Shown here in pieces: positions 38,560 through 45,809 of a DNA stretch of 64,000 bases (positions are counted from its first letter, which is position 1; every line of letters begins with the position of its first letter). Where the stretch lies: NCBI GenBank assembly GCA_018241525.1, contig JAFEDR010000013.1, positions 73,170 to 137,169 of the forward strand. Reading direction: 5' to 3'. The translations under genes and the position numbers were made by a program. The notes under the pieces are model-generated. The model was not told the origin of the DNA. It did not search any database and saw nothing but the letters and a program-made list of their open reading frames with translations. Source of the stretch: Pseudomonadota bacterium (GTDB lineage Bacteria; Pseudomonadota; Gammaproteobacteria; Steroidobacterales; Steroidobacteraceae).

Positions 38560-39909
38560 GTGCGGCACCGCGACCCTGCCTGGCAGCCGGCGGCCGGTGC
38601 CGCCGGCCCCGGGCTGCCGCGCGTCGCCTGGGGCAAGGGCGCGTACGTCGTCGACACCGAGGGCCGGCGCTACCTAGACGCCTCCGGCGGCCCGGCGGTG
38701 TTCTGCCTCGGGCACGGTAACGACGAGGTCAACGCCGCGATCGTCCGCCAGCTCGAGCGCATCGCCCACGGCTACCGCTACTCGTTCACCTCCGACCCGC
38801 TCGAGGAGCTCGAGGCGCGGATCCGCGCCGCCGCCGGCGAGTGCTACACCGGGGTCGTGCCCGTGTCGGGCGGCTCCGAGGCGGTCGAGTCGGCGCTCAA
38901 GATCGCGCTGCAGTACCACAGCGCGCGCGGCGAGCCGGGCCGCCGGCGCTTCATCGCGCGGCGGCGCTCCTGGCACGGCAACACGCTCGGCGCGCTGGCG
39001 GTCTCGGACTTCCTCGCGAGACGCGCGCCGTTCGAGGGCGCGCTGACCGAGGCCTCGTTCCTGCCGAGCGTGAACGCCTACCGCCCGCCCGCGGGCGTCG
39101 CGCCGGCGGAGCTCGGCGCGCACGCGGCCGCGGCGCTCGAGGCCGAGATCCTGCGGCTCGGGCCCGAGCGCGTCGCCGCGTTCATCTTCGAGCCCGTGGT
39201 CGGCGCCGCCGGCTGCGTGGTGCCACCGCCGCCGGGCTATGCGGCGCGCGTGCGCGAGGTCTGCGACCGTCACGGCGTGCTGCTGATCGCCGACGAGGTG
39301 ATGTGCGGTTCGGGCCGCTGCGGCAGCTGGCGCGCGCTCGCCGCCGACGGCGTCGAGCCCGACCTGTTCGCGATCGCCAAGGGCCTGGGCGCCGGCTACA
39401 TCCCGCTCGGCGCAGCCGTGTACCACCGTCGCGTGGCCGAGGTCATCGACGCCGCCGACGGCGGCCCGCTGACCGGCCACACGTTCACCGGCCACACGGT
39501 CGCCTGCGCGGCCGGCGTCGCGGTGCAGACGATCGTCGCGCGCGAGCGGCTGGTCGAGCGGGTCGCCGCCGAGGGGCCGCGGCTGCAGGCGGCGCTCGCG
39601 GCCGAGCTCGCGGGCGTCGAGGCGGTCGGCGACGTGCGCGGCCGCGGCTTCTTCATCGGCCTCGAGCTGGTCGCCGACCGCGAGCGGCGCACGCCGTTCG
39701 ATCCCGCGCTCGGCGTCGCCGGCCGGATCGGCGAGGCGGCGCGCGGGCTCGGCATGCTCTGCTACCCGGTCGCGGGCATCGTCGACGGCAGCCGCGGCGA
39801 CGGCATCCTGCTGGCCCCGCCCTACAACGCGACCGCGGCCGAGCTCGAGGAGCTCGTGGCGCTCACCGGCCGCGCAGTGCGCGCGGCGCTCGCCGGCCTG
39901 CCACGCTGA
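38560..39909 (+). CDS. Class III PLP-dependent aminotransferase
   Basis: A 449-residue protein starting at a GTG only three bases after the oxidoreductase stop. Fold type I class III features: IADEVMCGSGRCGSW (PLP-contacting Asp245) and the PLP lysine in AIAKGLGAGY (Lys274). It is in the group that includes omega-amino-acid and taurine aminotransferases; the substrate cannot be told. Co-expression with the IorAB-like enzyme hints at one catabolic route in which an amine or N-heterocycle is oxidised and the amino group moved. Confidence 0.9.
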   Translation: MRHRDPAWQPAAGAAGPGLPRVAWGKGAYVVDTEGRRYLDASGGPAVFCLGHGNDEVNAAIVRQLERIAHGYRYSFTSDPLEELEARIRAAAGECYTGVVPVSGGSEAVESALKIALQYHSARGEPGRRRFIARRRSWHGNTLGALAVSDFLARRAPFEGALTEASFLPSVNAYRPPAGVAPAELGAHAAAALEAEILRLGPERVAAFIFEPVVGAAGCVVPPPPGYAARVREVCDRHGVLLIADEVMCGSGRCGSWRALAADGVEPDLFAIAKGLGAGYIPLGAAVYHRRVAEVIDAADGGPLTGHTFTGHTVACAAGVAVQTIVARERLVERVAAEGPRLQAALAAELAGVEAVGDVRGRGFFIGLELVADRERRTPFDPALGVAGRIGEAARGLGMLCYPVAGIVDGSRGDGILLAPPYNATAAELEELVALTGRAVRAALAGLPR

Positions 39910-39915
39910 CGCGGC

Positions 39916-40698
39916 TCAGTGCCGCGCGAGGTGCGCGAGCACGAGGGCGTTGAACTCCGCCGGCACGTCGAGGTTCGGCGCGTGGCCGGCGCCGCCGAGC
40001 ACCGCCAGCGTCGCGCCCGGGATGCCGGCGGCGAGCCGCGCGGCGATCGCCCGGAAATCCGCGAGGTCGCCCTCGCCCACCACGACCAGCGTCGGCGCGC
40101 GCACCTCGGCGAGGCGCTCGGCCGCCGGCACTGCCGGGGCCAGCAGTGGGTCGCGCTCGCGCCAGTGCCAGCCCGAGTAACGCGCGACCATCGCCGCGAG
40201 CGCGGCACGCGTCGCGGGCGCCGCGACCGCGAACAACGGATGCGCGAGCCACAGCCGCTTCGCCTGCTCGAGGTCGCCGGCGCGTCCCGCTGCGACCACC
40301 GCGCGCCAGCGCTCGCCCCACTCGGCGCTCATCGGCTGGCCGCCGAGCACCGCGTCGACCAGCGTCAGCGAGCGCACCCGCGCGGGCTCGGCGAGCGCGA
40401 GCTCGAGCGCCACCGCCCCGCCGAGTGACAGGCCCACGACGTGCGCGGGCGTCGCACCGAGCGCAGCGGCGAGCGCCGCGAGGTCGGCGCCGTGGGCATA
40501 CCGGCCGGCGGGCGGCGACGAGGCACCGTGGCCGCGCAGGTCGTAGCGCAACACCCGGTGGCGCGCCGTGAAGTCCGGCCACTGCGGGTCCCAGAGCGCG
40601 GCGTCGAGCCCGAAGCCGTGCACGAGCACGACCGGGCTGCCGCTGCCGCCGAGCTCGTAGGCGAGCTGCGCGCCGTCGGGCGTGGTCCAGTGGGGCAC
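39916..40698 (-). CDS. Alpha/beta hydrolase, 3-oxoadipate enol-lactonase-like
   Basis: A 260-residue protein from a GTG at 40698 (GAGGAG seven bases upstream). The nucleophile elbow is GLSLGG (Ser91); VLVHGFG gives the oxyanion motif; the acid and the late histidine (GGAGHAPNLD) complete the triad. Such enzymes open lactones or cleave esters. The match to enol-lactonases (pcaD-like) is by overall sequence pattern only. It converges with the aminotransferase (6-bp gap) and diverges from the acyl-CoA ligase gene. Confidence 0.88.
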   Translation of the reverse strand: MPHWTTPDGAQLAYELGGSGSPVVLVHGFGLDAALWDPQWPDFTARHRVLRYDLRGHGASSPPAGRYAHGADLAALAAALGATPAHVVGLSLGGAVALELALAEPARVRSLTLVDAVLGGQPMSAEWGERWRAVVAAGRAGDLEQAKRLWLAHPLFAVAAPATRAALAAMVARYSGWHWRERDPLLAPAVPAAERLAEVRAPTLVVVGEGDLADFRAIAARLAAGIPGATLAVLGGAGHAPNLDVPAEFNALVLAHLARH

Positions 40699-40820
40699 GG
40701 TCCGCTCCTCGCGATGCCGGTGCGCAGCATGCCGCGCCGCCGCCGCTGCGGCAATGCAGCACGACAACGCGCCGGGCATTCGGCATCGTGACGGAAGCCA
40801 TCGCCGCGACGGGGGGAGCC

Positions 40821-42470
40821 ATGCTGGAAGGCCTGCAGATGGACGTGCCGCTGCTCGTCTCGACGCTGCTCGAGCACGCCGAGCGCTACCACGCGGACAT
40901 CGAGGTGGTGGCGCGCACGATCGAGGGCGAGGTGGTGCGCACGAGCTACGCCGAGACCGGCCGGCGGGCGCGACGCCTCGCCCAGGCGCTCGACCGGCTA
41001 GGGCTCGCGCGCGGCGAGCGCGTCGGCACGCTCGCCTGGAACACGCAGCGGCACCTCGAGATGTTCTACGGCGTCTCGGGCTCCGGGCGCGTGCTGCACA
41101 CGATCAACCCGCGGCTGTTCGCCAAGCAGCTCGTCTACATCATCAACCACGCCGAGGACCGCGCGCTGTTCCTCGACGCCGCGACGCTGCCGCTGGTCGA
41201 GCAGCTCGCGCCGGCGCTCAGGACCGTCGAGCACTACGTGCTGATGGCGCCGCGCGAGCGGATGCCGGCAACGACGCGGCTGCCGGGGCTGCTCTGCCAG
41301 GACGAGCTGCTGGCGGCCGAGGACGGCGACTACGCCTGGCCGAGCTTCGACGAGCGCAGCGCCTGCTCGATCTGCTACACCTCCGGCACCACCGGCAACC
41401 CGAAGGGGGTCGTGTACTCGCACCGCTCCTCGACGCTGTCGACGATGCTGGTGCACGGCTTCCTCGGCATCGGCAGCCGCAACGGCGAGCAGCACGTGAT
41501 CATGCCGCTCGCGCCGATGTTCCACGCCAACGCCTGGCACCTGCCGTACGTGGCGCCGATGGTCGGCGCGCGGCTGGTGCTGCCGGGACGCAACTACGAA
41601 CCTGACCGGCTCTACGAGCTGATCGAGGCGGAGGGCGTCACCCTCGCCGGCGGCGTGCCGAGCATGTGGATCATCCTGACCGACTGGCTCGACCAGACCG
41701 GCCGGCGGCTGTCGCGGCTGCGGACCGCGGTCTCCTCCGGCTCGGCGCCCTCGCGGGCGCTGATGGAGAAGCTCGCCGGCCACGGCGTCGAGCTGATGCA
41801 GGCCTGGGGCATGACCGAGGTGGTCGCCGGCAGCACCGCGACGATGGCGCCGGGAACCGCCGACCTGCCGCCGGCCGAGCGCATCGACCGCCGGATGCGC
41901 TCCGGGCGCGCGCAGTGCGGCGTGCGCTACCGGATCGTCGACGCCGAGGAGCGCGAGCTGCCGCAGGACGGCGTCGCGGTCGGCCACCTGCGGGTCAAGG
42001 CGCCGTGGGCGGCGCGCGCCTACTTCAAGGGCGAGGGCGGCAGCGCGGTCGACGCGGACGGCTGGCTCAAGACCGGCGACGTCGCCTCGATCGACCCGGC
42101 GGGCCACCTGGTGCTGATGGACCGCTCGAAGGACGTGATCAAGTCGGGCGGCGAGTGGATCAGCTCGATCGAGCTCGAGAACCTCGCCTGCGGCCACCCC
42201 GCGGTGCAGCTCGCGGCGGTGATCGGCGTCGCGCACCCGAAGTGGCAGGAGCGGCCGCTGCTGGTCGTCGTGCGCCGGCCCGGCGCCAGCGTCACCGGCG
42301 CCGAGCTCGTCGAGTTCCTGAGCGACAAGGTCGCGCGCTGGTGGCTGCCGGACGACGTCGCCTTCGTCGACGCGCTGCCGATGACCGCGACCGGCAAGGT
42401 CTCGAAGCTCGCGCTGCGCGAGCGCTTCCGCGACCACGTGCTGCCGGACGCGGCGCGCCGGCAGGCGTGA
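40821..42470 (+). CDS. Long-chain or medium-chain acyl-CoA ligase (AMP-forming)
   Basis: A 549-residue ANL-family enzyme. The P-loop is TSGTTGNPKGV; the adenylate-binding motif AWGMTEVV, the GDVASID hinge and the catalytic Lys in PMTATGKVSK follow in order. The start at 40821 is chosen for its GGGGGGAG ribosome site; a GTG at 40788 has none. It activates a fatty or aromatic acid to its CoA thioester in the cytoplasm. The lipoprotein gene starts inside its stop codon (GTGA). Confidence 0.92.
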   Translation: MLEGLQMDVPLLVSTLLEHAERYHADIEVVARTIEGEVVRTSYAETGRRARRLAQALDRLGLARGERVGTLAWNTQRHLEMFYGVSGSGRVLHTINPRLFAKQLVYIINHAEDRALFLDAATLPLVEQLAPALRTVEHYVLMAPRERMPATTRLPGLLCQDELLAAEDGDYAWPSFDERSACSICYTSGTTGNPKGVVYSHRSSTLSTMLVHGFLGIGSRNGEQHVIMPLAPMFHANAWHLPYVAPMVGARLVLPGRNYEPDRLYELIEAEGVTLAGGVPSMWIILTDWLDQTGRRLSRLRTAVSSGSAPSRALMEKLAGHGVELMQAWGMTEVVAGSTATMAPGTADLPPAERIDRRMRSGRAQCGVRYRIVDAEERELPQDGVAVGHLRVKAPWAARAYFKGEGGSAVDADGWLKTGDVASIDPAGHLVLMDRSKDVIKSGGEWISSIELENLACGHPAVQLAAVIGVAHPKWQERPLLVVVRRPGASVTGAELVEFLSDKVARWWLPDDVAFVDALPMTATGKVSKLALRERFRDHVLPDAARRQA

Positions 42471-43285
42471 CGGCGCGCAGGCCAGTCCGCCCCGGGGTTA
42501 CTGGCCGCGGCGCCGGGTCGCGCCGCACGGGGCGCGCCGCGGCGCAGGCCCTGCTGCTGGCGCTGCTCGGTGCGTGCACCGCACCGTCGCCCGCGCCGCC
42601 ACCGGAGCCCGCCGCCGCCGTGCCGCCGGTCACGGCGCCGGAGTCGCCCGCGGACATCGCCGCCGCCCGCTGCGGCGCCGCGGACGAGCCGTTCGCGGGC
42701 CGGTATCGCGCCGCGGCCAAGACCTCGCTCGCGCGGCACGGGCAGGCACTGGCGCCGGTCGAGACGCTGGCCGGCCTGGAGGCGCTGCGCGACTACCTGC
42801 GGCCGGTGCTCGATCCGCGCATGCGCCTGCGGCATCCACACCTCGAGGCAGAAACCTCGGCCGAGGCGCCGCGCGTCGCGGAGGAACAGCACCTCCTCAC
42901 CGTGCGTGCCTACCTGCACGCGGTCAAGCACGAGGGCGGCGCGCACGGCGACCACGACTTCCACGTCATGCTCGGCAGCAGCGCCGTGGCGGACGCGGGC
43001 ATCTTCTTCACGGCCGAGGTCAGCGGCCTGCCGTCGCCCGGCGCACGCGACTATCCCGAGCTCGCCGCAGCGCGACGGCAGCTGCTCGCCCTGCTCGGGC
43101 GCTGCGTCGTCGGCGAGCGCTTCGTGCGCATCGATCCGCCGCTGGCCGTGCAGGTGACGGGGGCGCTGTTCTTCGACGCCGACCACTCGATCGGCGCGGT
43201 CGGGCCCGCGTACGCCAAGCCGTTCACGGTCTGGGAGCTGCACCCGGTGCTGCGCATCGAGCGCGCGTCCGAGGCCCCGCCGTGA
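42467..43285 (+). CDS. Predicted lipoprotein, unknown function
   Basis: A 272-residue protein starting at a GTG that overlaps the ligase stop. Basic residues then a hydrophobic stretch end in LGAC (Cys37), a lipobox. Conserved-looking segments include HEGGAHGDHDFHVMLG and GALFFDADHSIGAVGP, with several His and Asp residues that could bind metal or DNA. I do not recognise a family, though a nuclease-like or metal site is thinkable. It overlaps the next gene the same way. Confidence 0.65.
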   Translation: MTARRPVRPGVTGRGAGSRRTGRAAAQALLLALLGACTAPSPAPPPEPAAAVPPVTAPESPADIAAARCGAADEPFAGRYRAAAKTSLARHGQALAPVETLAGLEALRDYLRPVLDPRMRLRHPHLEAETSAEAPRVAEEQHLLTVRAYLHAVKHEGGAHGDHDFHVMLGSSAVADAGIFFTAEVSGLPSPGARDYPELAAARRQLLALLGRCVVGERFVRIDPPLAVQVTGALFFDADHSIGAVGPAYAKPFTVWELHPVLRIERASEAPP

Positions 43286-43659
43286 GCGTCACGAGCCCGT
43301 CGCCGCGCATCGAGCGTCTCGAGTGGGGCGTGACCGGGGCGGCGGGCATGCCGCTCGCGCGCGACCTCAAGCTGTGGCCGGGCGGCGGCCGCGAATGGGA
43401 CTGGAGCGAGACCGGCACGCGTCACGTGCCCGGGATCCAGCTGGCGGACGCGCGCGAAATCCTCGATCACGGCGCGACGACACTGGTGCTGTCGCGCGGC
43501 ATGCAGCTCGTGCTGCAGACGCCCCTGCCGACGCTCGAGGCGCTGGCCGCGGCGGGCGTCGCGGTGCACGTGCTCGAGACGCGGGCGGCGGCCGCGCTCT
43601 ACAACGAGCTCGCCGCGCAGGGCATCGCCGTCGGCGCGCTGATCCACTCGACCTGCTGA
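43282..43659 (+). CDS. Mth938-like domain protein (NDUFAF3-like)
   Basis: A 125-residue protein starting at a GTG coupled to the previous stop (GTGA). The sequence DLKLWPGGGREWDWSETG and TRHVPGIQ, ending in LIHSTC, is characteristic of Mth938-like proteins. The human relative NDUFAF3 is a complex I assembly factor, but bacterial roles are unknown. It is the third gene of a coupled set with the acyl-CoA ligase and lipoprotein. Confidence 0.9.
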   Translation: MSVTSPSPRIERLEWGVTGAAGMPLARDLKLWPGGGREWDWSETGTRHVPGIQLADAREILDHGATTLVLSRGMQLVLQTPLPTLEALAAAGVAVHVLETRAAAALYNELAAQGIAVGALIHSTC

Positions 43660-43809
43660 GCCGCGGGGCGGCAGACTGGACCGATTACACCGGACGTAGG
43701 CGGACGCAAGGTCGGGCGCTATGCTCCGGGAAAGACGTCGAGCGGCCGGCGGACCGGGGATCCGCGCTCCGGCAGGCCGCTCCCGATGAACCGGCAAAAG
43801 GATCTGCCC

Positions 43810-45297
43810 ATGCGTCGTCTCGACCGCCGCCGCCACCCAGGCACCCTCGTCGCGCTCGCCCTGCTGGTCCTCGCGGCCGTGCCCGCGCGCGCCGCGCGCA
43901 CCGATTGGCGCGAGATGACGATCGGCCGCTTCCACGTGTACAGCACGCTGCGCGACTCGCGCACCCGCGAGATCGCGCGCCAGCTGCAGGTGTTCGATCA
44001 CAGCGCCGTGGCGTTCATCCGCGGCCCGATGCCGCTGCCCGACACGCCGACGCTGGTCTACCTGCTCGACAAGCCGGACTTCCAGCGCGTGGTCCGCAAC
44101 CCCAACGCCGGCGGCGTGTTCGTCGAGCGCCGCGAAGCCAACCTCATGCTGGTCGACACCGACGCCGACTTTGAGTTCACGAAGCGGGCGATCCTGCACG
44201 AGTTCACGCACTACGTGCAGCGCACGACGCACGTGCAGACCCTGCCGCCCTGGTACGTCGAGGGCTTCGCGGAGCTGATGAGCTCGTTCAAGCTCCACGA
44301 CCGCGACGTCAGGCTCGGCGAGGCGCCGACCAGCCTGCGGATCGACCCGGCGCAGTGGCTGCCGATTGCGCACGTGCTGGCGGTGAAGTCCACCGATCCC
44401 GAATTCAGGACCGAGCGCCTGATGCGCCAGTTCTACGGCGAATCCTGGCTGCTCGTGCACTACCTGCTGTTCGACCGGCGCGACTACCTGCCGGCGACGG
44501 GCCGGTACCTCGAGAGCCTCGACCTCGGCATCGGCGAGGCCGACGCGTTCGCCAATGCGTTCAGCTTCTCCAAGACCGATCTCGACAAGGCGCTGCGGGA
44601 GGAGCTGCACCGCGGCGTGATCCACGTGCGGCGCTACACGTGGGACCAGCCGATCACCGCGGACGATGCGCCGATCACGCGCCTGTCGACGACGCAGGCC
44701 GACACGGCCTTCCTGCGCGCGGTCTACCTGACCCAGCGCAGGGGCCCGGAGATCGACGCCCTCGCGGCCAAGGCCGTCGAGCAGAATCCCGCCGATCCGG
44801 ACCTGCGCGCCCTCGCGGCGCGCATCGCGGCCAGCGAGGGCAAGCCGGTGACGCTCGACGAGCTGATCGAGCGGGCACGCAACGACCTGGCGACCGACGC
44901 GCAGCTGCGCATCGACCTCGCCGACGCCGTGTCGCACAGCGGCGCGGGCGATACCGACGCCGCGCGCCGCGTCCAGGCGCTGATCGAGCCGCTGATGCAG
45001 GGCGAGGCGCCGCCACTCGAGGCGGTGACGCTGTGGTCGACCGCGGCCCAGCGGCTGCAGCTGCCGCCGCCGCAGATCATCGCCGTGCTCGAGCCCGCCT
45101 CGCGCCGCGCGCCCCGCGACACGCTGTTCTTGCAGCAGCTCGCGACCGCGAACCTGCGCGCCGGCAATACCGCGCGGGCGCGCGAGCTGTACAACCAGAT
45201 CATCGCGGTGAGCTCGAGCCCGCCGGAGCGGGTCTGGGCGCAGAAGCAGGCGGACTCGCCGCGCATGCAGGACCCGCCCGCGGCCGCGCCGGAGTGA
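43810..45297 (+). CDS. Exported DUF1570-like zinc-peptidase-type protein with repeats
   Basis: A 495-residue protein from the ATG at 43810 (AGGAT upstream). Signal peptide to about residue 29. The motif HEFTHYVQ (130-137) plus Glu in WYVEGFAEL (Glu151 or Glu155) is a gluzincin-like zinc site; the QFYGESWLLVHYL segment follows. From about residue 290 the sequence is helical and resembles TPR units. Function unknown; it may be a periplasmic peptidase or a non-catalytic scaffold. It lies 50 bp from the tRNA gene, which is on the other strand. Confidence 0.75.
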   Translation: MRRLDRRRHPGTLVALALLVLAAVPARAARTDWREMTIGRFHVYSTLRDSRTREIARQLQVFDHSAVAFIRGPMPLPDTPTLVYLLDKPDFQRVVRNPNAGGVFVERREANLMLVDTDADFEFTKRAILHEFTHYVQRTTHVQTLPPWYVEGFAELMSSFKLHDRDVRLGEAPTSLRIDPAQWLPIAHVLAVKSTDPEFRTERLMRQFYGESWLLVHYLLFDRRDYLPATGRYLESLDLGIGEADAFANAFSFSKTDLDKALREELHRGVIHVRRYTWDQPITADDAPITRLSTTQADTAFLRAVYLTQRRGPEIDALAAKAVEQNPADPDLRALAARIAASEGKPVTLDELIERARNDLATDAQLRIDLADAVSHSGAGDTDAARRVQALIEPLMQGEAPPLEAVTLWSTAAQRLQLPPPQIIAVLEPASRRAPRDTLFLQQLATANLRAGNTARARELYNQIIAVSSSPPERVWAQKQADSPRMQDPPAAAPE

Positions 45298-45347
45298 TGC
45301 GCCGGCGGCGGCGGGCGTCGCCGCGCCATGACGACCAGGAAGAAGAA

Positions 45348-45706
45348 TGGTGGGCCCGCTGGGACTCGAACCCAGAACCAAGGGATTCACTCTGCCCCGC
45401 GGTTTCCCGCGGGAGTGGACTATCTCTTCGCCCTCGCACCGCCGGCCCTGGCCGGCGCGCCGTTCGGGCGCGGGACGCTCCTGCCTGTCATCAAGGGCAC
45501 TCGGGCGAACCCAGCCCCCAGGTAGTCTCTGCACCTTCCGGCGGTGCACCGCCGGCTTGGCTCAGGGTCGCCATCGCGCCCGCGCCGCGGGCCCGGTCAG
45601 GTTTCCCTGAATTCATCCCGTCCACTTCGCGCGTTACCGCGCGAAGGCACCGTTGCGACCTCGCGGTCCGATGAGTCCCCTGCTCTAACCGTTGAGCTAC
45701 AGGCCC
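45348..45706 (-). tRNA. tRNA-Ile2(CAU), split by a group I intron
   Basis: Exon 1 is 45671-45706 (36 nt), exon 2 is 45348-45387 (40 nt, CCA encoded); the mature tRNA would be 76 nt. The acceptor stem GGGCCTG pairs with CGGGCCC, the D stem is GCTC/GAGC, the T arm is CTGGG-TTCGAGT-CCCAG. Anticodon stem GGGGA/TCCCT holds the loop CTCATAA, anticodon CAT. The G1-C72 pair and the lack of three G-C pairs in the anticodon stem argue against initiator tRNA. Similarity of the loop and variable region (AATCCCTTGGT) to E. coli tRNA-Ile2 supports an isoleucine tRNA modified by TilS; elongator Met is the alternative. A TAGACT -10 preceded by TGT lies at 45713-45718. Confidence 0.93.
45388..45670 (-). ncRNA. 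Self-splicing group I intron in the tRNA anticodon loop
   Basis: A 283-nt intron inserted right after the anticodon (between positions 36 and 37). P1: exon end CAT plus CG pairs with CGGTG (45648-45652), giving the U-G pair at the 5' splice site. P2: a 9-bp stem CTTCGCGCG/CGCGCGAAG with a GTAA tetraloop. P4: CAGGG (45605-45609) with CCCTG (45563-45567). P6: the palindrome CCGGCGGTGCACCGCCGG. P7: GACTA (45523-45527) with TAGTC (45418-45422). P9: CCCGCGG-GAAA-CCGCGGG. The intron ends in G. The AATTCAGGGAAACC and GAGCCAAGC segments match the Azoarcus tRNA-Ile intron, so subgroup IC3 is likely. No homing endonuclease frame is present. Confidence 0.93.
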
Positions 45707-45712
45707 GGCACC

Positions 45713-45718
45713 AGTCTA
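45713..45718 (-). promoter_or_regulatory. Extended -10 element of the tRNA gene
   Basis: On the minus strand TGTTAGACT places a TG-N-TAGACT extended -10. The last base is seven bases from the mature tRNA 5' end, which would put transcription start on or next to the first tRNA base. No clear -35. Confidence 0.45.
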
Positions 45719-45809
45719 ACAGGGGCCTGAAGGCTGGGCGCACGCCGACCGGCGCTGGCACAATCGTCCCTCGCGGCGCCTCCGAGCCGCGCGACGGGGC
45801 GGAGGGCGC

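Noticed and set aside
45328..45660. Short open frames across the tRNA and intron
   Set aside because: They lie inside the split tRNA and contain no conserved protein pattern.
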